Positions 1-7,463 of a DNA stretch of 16,988 bases are shown in pieces (the stretch's first letter is position 1; each line of letters starts with the position of its first letter). The stretch is from Bryobacterales bacterium (GTDB taxonomy: Bacteria > Acidobacteriota > Terriglobia > Bryobacterales > Bryobacteraceae). The stretch is taken from positions 1 through 16,988 of the forward strand of contig JAEUQE010000201.1 in NCBI GenBank assembly GCA_016789785.1, read 5' to 3'. The notes under the pieces were generated by a model. That model ran no database searches. It saw only the letters and a list, made by a program, of their open reading frames with translations, and was not told the origin of the DNA. The position numbers and the translations under genes are program-made.

Positions 1-428
1 CGCAGAAGACCATGGGCATCATTACCAGTGTTCTCGTGGCCGCGAAGTATCTCGATCACTTTCGCGTGGAGCCGTGGGTGATTTTTTCGGCGCATCTTGC
101 CATCGCGCTCGGCACCATGACGGGAGGCTGGCGAATCGTCCACACGATGGGATCACGCCTCACGCAACTCAAGCCGCGCGGTGGATTCTGCGCGGAAACC
201 GCAGGCGCGCTGGCCATCCTGTTCCCCACGTATCTCAGCATTCCGGTATCGACCACCCATGTGATCACCGGGGCCATTGCCGGAGTCGGTGCGACGCAAC
301 GTCCGAAGGCGGTCCGCTGGCGCGTGGCGACGAACATTCTCTGGGCCTGGATTCTCACCATGCCCGCCGCGGCCGCGGTCGGTGCGATCTGCTATCTGTT
401 AACCTCGATTCTCACTGGTGTGAAGTAG
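1..428 (+). CDS. Inorganic phosphate transporter, PiT family (3' end only)
   Basis: This is the C-terminal part of a PiT-family permease, an inner-membrane carrier that takes up inorganic phosphate with a cation. The reading frame is open from the first bases (codons begin at position 3 and read Q-K-T before the first Met at 12), so the gene starts upstream of the window. The C-terminal PiT signature S-T-T-H-V-I-T-G-A-I-A-G-V-G is visible at about 246-290, flanked by hydrophobic membrane segments (for example the one containing WAWILTMPAAAAVGAICYLL near the end). The TAG stop is at 426-428. Its stop lies only 4 bp from the stop of the convergent amidohydrolase gene, leaving no room for a dedicated terminator. 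The family call is firm; ion specificity and gene name cannot be given from the fragment. Confidence 0.93.
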   Translation, partial: QKTMGIITSVLVAAKYLDHFRVEPWVIFSAHLAIALGTMTGGWRIVHTMGSRLTQLKPRGGFCAETAGALAILFPTYLSIPVSTTHVITGAIAGVGATQRPKAVRWRVATNILWAWILTMPAAAAVGAICYLLTSILTGVK

Positions 429-432
429 GACA

Positions 433-1797
433 CTACTGATTCGCTGTCACCGTACGAACCAGCTTTGCCGGATCCAACGCGATGCCCCCGCGAATCACAA
501 TCGAGATCTTGCGCGTGTTGCGGATATCCTCCAGCGGGTTGCCGCCGAGAATCACCAGATCCGCCAGACGTCCTTCCGCAATTTGCCCGAGCTGCGTTTC
601 CATCTTCAACACTCGCGCGACATTGATTGTGGCCGCGGCGAGCGCCTGCGCGGGCGTAATGCCGGACTCCACAAGCAATTCCAACTCACGATGCAGCGCG
701 GCGCCCGGCGTTACAAACGGCATCGGCGCATCCGTGCCCGCCAGCATCAGAATGCCCTGCCGGTGCATCAGCCCCGTCAGTTCCTTGTACTTTTCAACCT
801 CGGCCTTGCGCATGGGAAGCGACCGCGCATCGAGTGTGGACTGCAGCCGGTAGTATTCCCAGTAAGCCCGCATGGGCCGGGGCACAAGCGATACATCCGA
901 GTGCGCGTACACTTCCTTTTGATCACGCAGCAGCAGATTGTGGAACATCACCAACTGCGGGCATACCGCCGCCTTGTTCTTCGCGATGAGATCCCGCAAG
1001 GCCACGGCCTTCTCGTTCATCAAATCCAGTTTTGCGCGCTCGGCAAACGAAAGTGGAAGTTGTCCTGGAAAACTGAAATTAAACACGCTCCAGATCTGCT
1101 CCACGGTGTCGATGCCGTCGGCCACGGCGTCCTGTGCCGTGTATTTCCCCAACTGTCCCGCCACTACCATGCCTTCCTTATGCGCCTCTTCGATGATCCG
1201 TTGTCCCACCTTGCGGTCAAGGCCGAGGAACAACGGCACCGTGCGCACGCCCCAGAGCTTCATCCCTCTCACGAAGTCCGCCGCCTGGGAAGCGTCGGTG
1301 ATTCCGATGCCTGCGTCCTTGAACGTTGGAGGCTCGCTGTCGATCATTGGACCAGAAAGGAAGATGCGCGGGCATTTGTCGTCATTGCCCGCGGCATATT
1401 TCTGCGCCATCTTCTGCGCAACAATTTCGTCGCCCACCACGCGCAGCGACGTCACGCCGTAGCCGAGGTGCAAGGGCAGCAACTCCTCCGGTGTGAGATG
1501 CGCGGCGTTGGCCTGGTGCACGACGTGGGTGTGCGCGTCGATCAGTCCGGGAATCGCGAACGCCTTCACGGAGTCCTTGATCTCGTAGGTCTCCGCGGAC
1601 CGCGGCACCTTCACTTGCTTCACTGGCCCGACCTTCTCGATGCGATCACCGTTGATCAGAATCGTCTGGCCGGGGGTAAGGCTCCCGGTGACCGGATCGA
1701 ACACCGAAACATTTTTGATCGCCAATGTTTGGGGGAATGCCGTGCAGGCGCATAGCCAGAGTGCCGCAACCGGGGCGGCATGCAGATATCGGTTCAC
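433..1797 (-). CDS. Exported amidohydrolase-family protein, probably degenerate metal site
   Basis: A 454-aa protein with an N-terminal signal region and an amidohydrolase TIM-barrel architecture of the imidazolonepropionase-like/prolidase-like type. The GTG at 1795-1797 is chosen as start: it lies inside the stop of the upstream regulator (GTGA overlap), has a GGAG 8 bases before it, and is followed at once by a hydrophobic leader. L-C-A-C at residues 15-18 could be a lipobox, so a lipoprotein is possible. The first metal pair H89-T-H91 (in DAHTH), the G-T-D-A-P motif with the usual catalytic Asp356, and the C-terminal 'GRLADLVILGGNPL' strand are all present. By eye, the positions that normally carry the bridging Lys and the next two His ligands read Pro188, Gly214/Gln215 and Gln234. 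Hydrolysis of a cyclic amide or dipeptide is the family role, but activity is doubtful here. Frame further upstream (to 1992) overlaps the regulator and is not believed. Confidence 0.85.
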   Translation of the reverse strand: MNRYLHAAPVAALWLCACTAFPQTLAIKNVSVFDPVTGSLTPGQTILINGDRIEKVGPVKQVKVPRSAETYEIKDSVKAFAIPGLIDAHTHVVHQANAAHLTPEELLPLHLGYGVTSLRVVGDEIVAQKMAQKYAAGNDDKCPRIFLSGPMIDSEPPTFKDAGIGITDASQAADFVRGMKLWGVRTVPLFLGLDRKVGQRIIEEAHKEGMVVAGQLGKYTAQDAVADGIDTVEQIWSVFNFSFPGQLPLSFAERAKLDLMNEKAVALRDLIAKNKAAVCPQLVMFHNLLLRDQKEVYAHSDVSLVPRPMRAYWEYYRLQSTLDARSLPMRKAEVEKYKELTGLMHRQGILMLAGTDAPMPFVTPGAALHRELELLVESGITPAQALAAATINVARVLKMETQLGQIAEGRLADLVILGGNPLEDIRNTRKISIVIRGGIALDPAKLVRTVTANQ

Positions 1798-2528
1798 TTG
1801 AGGAACTCCGTCGGATTGCGGCCCGCGAAAGCGCGCAGGTCGTGAATGAAATGTGCCTGATCGTAGTAGCCGCAGTCGACTGCGATGCCTGTCAACTCGC
1901 CACGCGCGGCGGTCCGGACCATTCCCAGGGCACGGCGGAACCGCAAGGTTCGGGCGAGTTGCTTCGGTGCAAGCCCGGTAAAGCGCTGGCACACGCGCCG
2001 GAACTGGCGGTCACTGAGGTTGGCCTGTGCGGCGAGCCACTCCAGATCCACGTTGCCGTGATTCCGTTCGAGGTGTAGGATCGCACGCTGCGCGGGATTC
2101 GGTGGGGGAAGCGGCCCTAACATCTCTCTCCAGACGTTCTCAAGCACTTCGGGTTTCAACGAATTCGACGGGATGTCATCGAGCCGCTGCTTCCAGCGCC
2201 GCGCCGCGAATCCGGTGAGCGCCGCGAACTCGATCGCCTGATCCGTCATCTCGCCGCAGGGAGGACCGCTCCACAGGCTGAGCATCCCCGGACGAAAGCG
2301 CGCCGCAATGACCATGATGCCCGCTTCACTTGGAACATCGGCGAAGCGCGTCATCGGGCCAATGACACGCAAAGAGGAATGCTCGGCGGTGCGCGAATAC
2401 AGAATGTCGGCGCAACCATCCGGGTAGACCCGGTGCACTGCGGCCGCACTCGCGTGGCTTGTCCAGATACACTCCACGTGCTGCTGGAGGCACTCGGAAG
2501 GCCCGGTTTCGCGATATGCAATCGGCAT
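1794..2528 (-). CDS. AraC-family transcriptional regulator (DUF6597-type sensor domain)
   Basis: A 244-aa cytoplasmic regulator. Residues 1 to about 110 match the DUF6597-like N-terminal domain found in many AraC proteins (P-x-x-x-L-x-x-x-V-E-C-I-W near the start, then V-Y-P-D-G-C-A-D). Residues 147-243 form the AraC DNA-binding domain, with a first helix-turn-helix around LEWLAAQANLSDRQFRRV and the family signature around IAVDCGYYDQAHFIHDLRAF ending in NPTEF. The ATG at 2526-2528 was chosen because the N-terminal domain begins there; the frame continues upstream to 2777 but that part overlaps the protease gene in another frame and looks non-coding. No clear Shine-Dalgarno precedes the ATG, so the start is moderately certain. 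It lies 47 bp downstream of the protease stop and overlaps the amidohydrolase start by 4 bp, so regulator and amidohydrolase are probably translationally coupled. The ligand is unknown. Confidence 0.88.
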   Translation of the reverse strand: MPIAYRETGPSECLQQHVECIWTSHASAAAVHRVYPDGCADILYSRTAEHSSLRVIGPMTRFADVPSEAGIMVIAARFRPGMLSLWSGPPCGEMTDQAIEFAALTGFAARRWKQRLDDIPSNSLKPEVLENVWREMLGPLPPPNPAQRAILHLERNHGNVDLEWLAAQANLSDRQFRRVCQRFTGLAPKQLARTLRFRRALGMVRTAARGELTGIAVDCGYYDQAHFIHDLRAFAGRNPTEFLK

Positions 2529-2575
2529 CGGCTGCAACCAATTGTAACTCTGGCGCGCCGTTGCGATACGCTGCC

Positions 2576-5500
2576 CTACTGTCCCGACGGTGCTCCCGGC
2601 TTCGAATGGTAGTTCGGATAAGCGGGCCGCTGTGGAGCCTTGGGCGGATTCTTTTTGAGTTGCTCCAGAGCGATCTCGACGGCCTTTTCCAACTGTGTGT
2701 CGCGGCCTTCGCGCCATGCCTTGGGATCGAGATCGATGTCGATATCGGGAGGTGTTCCGAAGTTCTCCACATCCCATTTGCCATCGGGGCTCCAGAATGC
2801 GAAGTTCGGCGAGGTCACCATGCCGCCGTCAATCAGCGCCGGCGTTCCGCCGATGCCGACCAGTCCGCCCCATGTGCGCTTGCCCACCAGCGTGCCGAGA
2901 TTCGCCCGGCGGAAGTACCACGGCAGCGCATCCCCGCCGGACCCCGCCCATTCATTGATCAACATCACCTTTGGCCCGAGAATGTTCAGAGTCGGTGAGG
3001 AATACGGTTCGCCTTCGCGCGTCGCCCAGTAGTTCCAGAGCGGGCGGCGCAGATGGTCAATGATGTAGTCCGCAGCCTTGCCACCGCCGTTGAATCGCTC
3101 ATCCACGATCAATGCCTGGCGGTCGGACTGTGCGAAGTAGTAGCGATTGAAGTAGCGGTAGCCATTGAGGAAGGTGTCGGGGAGATAGACATAGGCGACC
3201 TTGCCTTCGGAAAGTTCGCCGACCCTGCGGCGGTTGCCCTCCAGCCAATCCAGACGGCGCAGCGGCACTTCGCTATCCAGCGGCACTACGCTTACTTCAC
3301 GCGCATTCGTACCGCTTGCGTCAGCCGCGACCTTCAGCGTGACGGTCTTGCCCGCAGTGCCTTCAAACATCGCGAAGATCTCGTCCGTTCCCCGCAGTTC
3401 CTTTCCGTTCACCGCAAGGATGTAGTCGCCCGTCTGCACATTGACGCCAGGCTGCGTGAGTGGCGCGCGCGTTTGTGGATTCCAGTTCTCGCCATTGTAG
3501 ATCTTCGCAATGCGGTAGCGTCCGTTCTCAATGCGATAATCCGCGCCGAGCAAACCACCGCGCACGCGGTTGGGCTGCGGTTGATCACCACCCATGATGT
3601 AGAGGTGCCCCACCGTGAGTTCGCCCATCATCTCCGACCACAGATAGTTCAGGTCGCTGCGGCTGCCAAGGTTCGGGACATACTTCTCATACCGTTCGCC
3701 GAGCGCCTGCAAATCCACGCCGTGGTGGCCGGGATCATAGAAGAAGTCGCGCTGAATGCGGAGCACCTCCTTGTACATCTGCTTCCACTCGGCCACGGGA
3801 TCCACGGTGGTCTCGATCTCATCCATGCGCAGGCGGCCTTCTCCGGGCTTCGGTGGAATGGTGGTGCCGATGATCATCCATGCGCCGGACTGCGAGATCA
3901 GCATCTTTTCGGCGTTGTGCGAAACCCGCATTCCGGAGATGCCGTCGGCGAACTTGTCCGCTTTCCGCTTGGTCAGATCAAACCGGTGGAGCGTGGTGGG
4001 CGGTGGTCCCGTGAATTCGAACTGGCTGGGGCCTTCCAGGATGAAGAGGATTCCGCTCTTTCCTGCCTGCATGGCGACGTAGTTCTTCGCCGGCAAGGGC
4101 AGGGGAATCGTGCGCTGCTGAATGTTGTCGAGATCGATTTTGACGGGCGCAGGTTCGCCTGGCTTCGCGGCTGGTTTCGCTGCATCCGCCTTTGGTGCGT
4201 CGACTTTTGCCGAGTCGGCCTTCGGCGCGTCAGGCTTCTTCTCATCGGCGACTTTCTCTTCATCACTCTCCGGCGCAAGGGGCGAAGGATCGTCTTTGCT
4301 GAGGACCGCGACATATACGGTACGCGTCACCGGCAGGAAACTGTTGGAGAGATCGATGTTGCTGAGCGTCGGCCCGATGTCGGTGCTCGCCGCGAGGTAC
4401 AGATACTTGCCGCCTTTATCGAACACAGGCATGCGCGCGTCGCTCATGCCATCGGTGATCTGCGTTGATTTCGCTGTCTCGATCGAATAGAGATGCACAG
4501 CGCTGAGGTGATTCTTGAGCACCTTCGCATAGGCGATCCACTTGCTGTCGGGCGACCAGTTTGTGCCCCACGCGCCCATTCCCGGCAGGTAGGTCTGCGT
4601 GTCCACCTTCACCGGCGTGCCCTTGTCAATCTCGAGATACCAGAGATTCAAACGCTTGTCGAAGAACGCGACCTTCTTCGAATCGGGTGCCCACACGATC
4701 GAGTAGAAGTACGACGACGGCGTCCCAAGTGAGATCTTCTTCACTTCGCCGGAGCCATTCTGCGGGCTCAAGTGCAGCGCATACTCGCCCGATTCATCCG
4801 AGAAATGTGCGATCCAACGTCCATCGGGCGACCACGAAGGCGACCGGTCGGCCACACCAGGAGAGCCCGTCAGATTGCGCACATTCCCTTTCTCCGCGGG
4901 CACTGTGAAAATCTCACCGCGGGCTTCGAACGCTGCGCGCACGCCAGTCGGCGAGATCGACGCACCCTGCGCATAACGTGACAGTTTCTCCATGCGAGGC
5001 CGCACTTCGGTGAGATCGCCGTTGAGCCGTATGTTCACCGGCTGGCTCTTACCGCTCTTCAGGTCGAAGATGTGAATGGAACCAAACTGCTCATACACAA
5101 TCGCGTCGGCAGTGGCTTGCGCCGACTTCAGGTCGAGCCCGCGATTCTCCAAGGCCTGCGTGACTTGCTTCGTCTTGGTGTCGAAGCGGAACAGCGTCAC
5201 TTTTCCGTTGCGATCGGACAGGAAATAGATAGAAGCGCCAATCCACATCGGACTATGATCATTGGAGTCTTTGCGGGGAAGCGGGGTGATGCTGGAATCG
5301 GCGAGTTTGGCCACCCAAATGGGAGTGGTGCGGCCGCCGCGGTATCGCTTCCATGTTTGATCGGCGCGCGAGATCGGCACGTAGGCGATTTGCGTTCCAT
5401 CAGGTGAATACGCGCCGTCCCACGCAAGCGGGAATGGAAGCGTTTCGGGAAGACCGCCTTCCATCGCGACGGTGTAGAGCTTCTGCACACCGACGTACTG

Positions 5501-5872
5501 GTCGCGGTTCGACGCAAAGAGGATGCGCTTGCTATCGGGTGTCCAGCCTCGGACCACGTCATTGGATGGATGCGAGGTGATGCGCTTGGGAACGCCGCCA
5601 CTTGCGGGGATGGTGAAGACGTCGACATTGCCATCATACTCGCCACTGAATGCGATCGTGCTTCCGTCGGGAGAGAAGGCGGGGTCTGACTCAACGCCGC
5701 GTCCAGTGGTGAGGCGAATCGCTTCGCCACCCTTGCGTTCCACGGTCCACAGATCTCCGGCAAACACGAACACGATGTGGGTTTTGTTGATGGCCGGCTG
5801 CTGAAACAGGGCGGGTCCCTCCGCTGCAAACAAGCCGCTCGCCAGGCAAAGGATGGTAACCAATGTGCGCAT
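2576..5872 (-). CDS. Secreted tricorn-like S41 peptidase with beta-propeller domains
   Basis: A 1098-aa protein with a cleavable signal peptide (residues 1-16, LASGLFAA then EGP). Residues about 30-520 hold repeated PD40/TolB-type propeller blades, seen as recurring 'FSPDG', 'WTPDSKR', 'WSPDGRWIA', 'WAPDSKK' and 'WSPDSKWIA' motifs. A Lys/Ala/Pro/Asp-rich spacer lies at about 535-575 with repeated 'DAPKAD' units. Residues 690-770 form the tricorn core, about 800-865 a PDZ domain, and 890-1050 the S41 catalytic domain. The nucleophile is Ser978 in G-S-G-G-D, the tetrad His is probably His756, and the Glu is Glu1036 in V-E-N-F-G-x-P-P-D-I. The residue before His756 is Gly755, where archaeal tricorn has Ser. 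The ATG at 5870-5872 leads straight into the signal peptide; only a weak AAGAG precedes it. Likely role: extracytoplasmic peptide degradation. It is divergent from the aminotransferase gene across 75 bp. Confidence 0.93.
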   Translation of the reverse strand: MRTLVTILCLASGLFAAEGPALFQQPAINKTHIVFVFAGDLWTVERKGGEAIRLTTGRGVESDPAFSPDGSTIAFSGEYDGNVDVFTIPASGGVPKRITSHPSNDVVRGWTPDSKRILFASNRDQYVGVQKLYTVAMEGGLPETLPFPLAWDGAYSPDGTQIAYVPISRADQTWKRYRGGRTTPIWVAKLADSSITPLPRKDSNDHSPMWIGASIYFLSDRNGKVTLFRFDTKTKQVTQALENRGLDLKSAQATADAIVYEQFGSIHIFDLKSGKSQPVNIRLNGDLTEVRPRMEKLSRYAQGASISPTGVRAAFEARGEIFTVPAEKGNVRNLTGSPGVADRSPSWSPDGRWIAHFSDESGEYALHLSPQNGSGEVKKISLGTPSSYFYSIVWAPDSKKVAFFDKRLNLWYLEIDKGTPVKVDTQTYLPGMGAWGTNWSPDSKWIAYAKVLKNHLSAVHLYSIETAKSTQITDGMSDARMPVFDKGGKYLYLAASTDIGPTLSNIDLSNSFLPVTRTVYVAVLSKDDPSPLAPESDEEKVADEKKPDAPKADSAKVDAPKADAAKPAAKPGEPAPVKIDLDNIQQRTIPLPLPAKNYVAMQAGKSGILFILEGPSQFEFTGPPPTTLHRFDLTKRKADKFADGISGMRVSHNAEKMLISQSGAWMIIGTTIPPKPGEGRLRMDEIETTVDPVAEWKQMYKEVLRIQRDFFYDPGHHGVDLQALGERYEKYVPNLGSRSDLNYLWSEMMGELTVGHLYIMGGDQPQPNRVRGGLLGADYRIENGRYRIAKIYNGENWNPQTRAPLTQPGVNVQTGDYILAVNGKELRGTDEIFAMFEGTAGKTVTLKVAADASGTNAREVSVVPLDSEVPLRRLDWLEGNRRRVGELSEGKVAYVYLPDTFLNGYRYFNRYYFAQSDRQALIVDERFNGGGKAADYIIDHLRRPLWNYWATREGEPYSSPTLNILGPKVMLINEWAGSGGDALPWYFRRANLGTLVGKRTWGGLVGIGGTPALIDGGMVTSPNFAFWSPDGKWDVENFGTPPDIDIDLDPKAWREGRDTQLEKAVEIALEQLKKNPPKAPQRPAYPNYHSKPGAPSGQ

Positions 5873-5947
5873 ACTCTTACTACGCTATCGCATGGCGGCG
5901 GTTAGCCGAAACGCCAGCGCTGAAGTGCGATACTGAAACGGAATCGC

Positions 5948-7294
5948 ATGAATGCCACGCTTTCCATTCAAACGTTGCTTAGCTCCTATGTGGACCGGAC
6001 GCCGCGTTCGCGGGCCATCTTCGCTCGCGCGGAACAGTTGTTTCCAAACGGCGTGACACATGTGGGACGGTTTCTCGATCCCTATCCGGTGTATGTGGAG
6101 CGTGCGGCCGCATCGCGCAAATGGGATGTCGACGGCAATGAGTACGTGGACTACTTTGGCGGCCACGGCGCGCTGATGTTGGGCCACTGTCATCCTGTGG
6201 TGACGGAGGCGGTTCAGAAGCAAGTGGCGCTTGGTGCGCATTTTGGTGCGTCGCACGAGTTGGAGGTGGAGTGGGGCGCGTTGATTCAGGAAATGGTTCC
6301 GTCAGCCGAACGCATCCGCTACACGATCTCCGGAACCGAGGCGACGCAACTGGCCATCCGCGTTGCGCGCGCCTACACCAAGTGCAACAAACTGGTGCGA
6401 TTCTCGGGACACTTCCATGGCTGGCACGATCACGTCGCGTTTCCGGCTGGTGGTGCGCCGGGGATCCTTCCAGGCATTGTGGAAGATACGATTGTGCTGC
6501 CCGTCAACGATGAGGCGAAGCTGCGCGAGGTGCTTGCTTCCGATCCCGACATTGCGGCTGTGATCATTGAGCCGACGGGTGCCACGTTCGGCCAGATTCC
6601 AACTCCGCCCTCCTTTCTGCGTACGCTGCGTGAGCTTACCACGCGCCACGAAGTCGTGCTGATCTTCGACGAAGTGATCTGTGGGTTTCGCTGCTCCACT
6701 GGCGGCGCGCAGAAGCACTATGGCATCCTGCCGGATCTGACAACGCTTGCGAAGATCGTGGCCGGTGGTTATCCAGGAGCGGCGCTTGCGGGACGCAAAG
6801 AGATTCTCGGCGTGCTCGACTACAGGCACGACGGGGGACGCGTCACGCCTCCGCTGGTGATGCATCAGGGAACATACAATGCCGGCCCTGTTTCGGCCGC
6901 TGCGGGCATCGCAACGCTGAAGATCATTCGAGATACGGATGCCATTCCACAGGCGAACCGCATTGCCGCTGCGATTCGTGATGGCATGAGTGCAGTGATT
7001 CGCAAGCACGGACTGCCATGGTGCGTGTATGGCGAGTTCTCTGATTTCCATATCTACGCGGGTGACGCGCCGGTGACTGTGGAAGATGTGTATGCGGGGC
7101 GCATCGCACCATCGAAGTTGAAGGGCGGCATGCCCACCAGCTTGATTCATCAGATTCGAACCGGAATGCTCGCGCTGGGAGTGGACCTCATCAGTTGGCC
7201 AGGAGGCATTGTTTCCGCGACGCATACGGATGCGGATGTGGATCGAACGGTGACGGCGTTTGAAACGCTGCTCGCGCATCTTGCGCCGGCGTAG
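5948..7294 (+). CDS. PLP-dependent class III aminotransferase (glutamate-1-semialdehyde aminomutase-like)
   Basis: A 448-aa cytoplasmic PLP enzyme of fold type I. Visible motifs: L-F-P-N-G-V-T near residue 31, W-D-V-D-G-N-E-Y-V-D-Y at 59-69, the phosphate-binding S-G-T-E-A-T at 128-133, H-G-W-H-D at 157-161, the cofactor Asp241 in F-D-E-V-I-C-G-F-R, and the Schiff-base lysine at about residue 269 in T-L-A-K-I-V-A-G-G-Y-P-G. The order and spacing match glutamate-1-semialdehyde 2,1-aminomutase relatives. Sequences around the N-terminus and the GGYPGAALAG segment differ from canonical HemL (which has GGG-M-P-V-G-A), so I favour a paralogous amino-acid or amino-ketone transaminase over the tetrapyrrole enzyme. 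Substrate cannot be named. The ATG follows a GGA at 5940-5942 with 5-base spacing. No neighbour gives a pathway; it is convergent with the DUF362 gene downstream. Confidence 0.9.
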   Translation: MNATLSIQTLLSSYVDRTPRSRAIFARAEQLFPNGVTHVGRFLDPYPVYVERAAASRKWDVDGNEYVDYFGGHGALMLGHCHPVVTEAVQKQVALGAHFGASHELEVEWGALIQEMVPSAERIRYTISGTEATQLAIRVARAYTKCNKLVRFSGHFHGWHDHVAFPAGGAPGILPGIVEDTIVLPVNDEAKLREVLASDPDIAAVIIEPTGATFGQIPTPPSFLRTLRELTTRHEVVLIFDEVICGFRCSTGGAQKHYGILPDLTTLAKIVAGGYPGAALAGRKEILGVLDYRHDGGRVTPPLVMHQGTYNAGPVSAAAGIATLKIIRDTDAIPQANRIAAAIRDGMSAVIRKHGLPWCVYGEFSDFHIYAGDAPVTVEDVYAGRIAPSKLKGGMPTSLIHQIRTGMLALGVDLISWPGGIVSATHTDADVDRTVTAFETLLAHLAPA

Positions 7295-7376
7295 CGGAAA
7301 TACTCTTTACTGTGCATCTTGGCGCCACGCATCCTATGTAGCGCTAGCTTGCGGACATTCGCCACGGTCACTGGAA

Positions 7377-7402
7377 GAGCGCGAACCTCGGCGTTCGCGC
7401 TC
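7377..7402. repeat. Perfect 10-bp inverted repeat (hairpin) between convergent genes
   Basis: GAGCGCGAAC at 7377-7386 pairs perfectly with GTTCGCGCTC at 7393-7402 around the 6-base loop ctcggc. No T-tract follows on the + strand (CCAAAAAA follows), and none follows on the - strand either, so it is not a canonical terminator by itself. It sits in the 169-bp gap between the stops of the aminotransferase and the DUF362 gene. It could be a REP-like extragenic palindrome or an mRNA 3'-end stabiliser. Confidence 0.7.
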
Positions 7403-7404
7403 CC

Positions 7405-7440
7405 AAAAAAGAACGTGGCCGACCTACCACGGCCGGCCAC
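7405..7440 (-). terminator. Probable Rho-independent terminator of the DUF362 gene
   Basis: Read on the minus strand, 24 bp after the DUF362 stop, GTGGCCG (7440-7434) pairs with CGGCCAC (7421-7415) over a 12-base loop, followed by GTTC and then six T residues (7410-7405). On the + strand the same stem is followed by the pyrimidine-rich run TTCCCTTCTC, so it may also end aminotransferase transcripts weakly. The long loop and the four-base gap before the T-tract make it less than ideal. Confidence 0.55.
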
Positions 7441-7463
7441 TTCCCTTCTCTGATGTTGCACGC

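Noticed and set aside
583..1755. 390-codon + strand frame opposite the amidohydrolase gene
   Set aside because: No domain, no plausible ribosome site, and fully covered by a recognisable protein on the other strand.
1798..1992. N-terminal extension of the amidohydrolase frame
   Set aside because: The added residues are Arg/Pro-rich, overlap the AraC DNA-binding domain, and would bury the signal peptide inside the protein.
3053..4468. Long open frame (471 codons) on the + strand opposite the protease gene
   Set aside because: It is antisense to a clear S41 protease; the translation is rich in Arg/His/Val without recognisable domains, as expected for the shadow of a high-GC gene.
5948..7294. 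Assignment as hemL (glutamate-1-semialdehyde aminomutase)
   Set aside because: Overall family fits, but the N-terminal and lysine-loop sequences differ from canonical HemL and no tetrapyrrole genes are nearby.
7377..7402. Perfect hairpin as terminator of the aminotransferase gene
   Set aside because: It is followed by A residues, not T residues, on the + strand.
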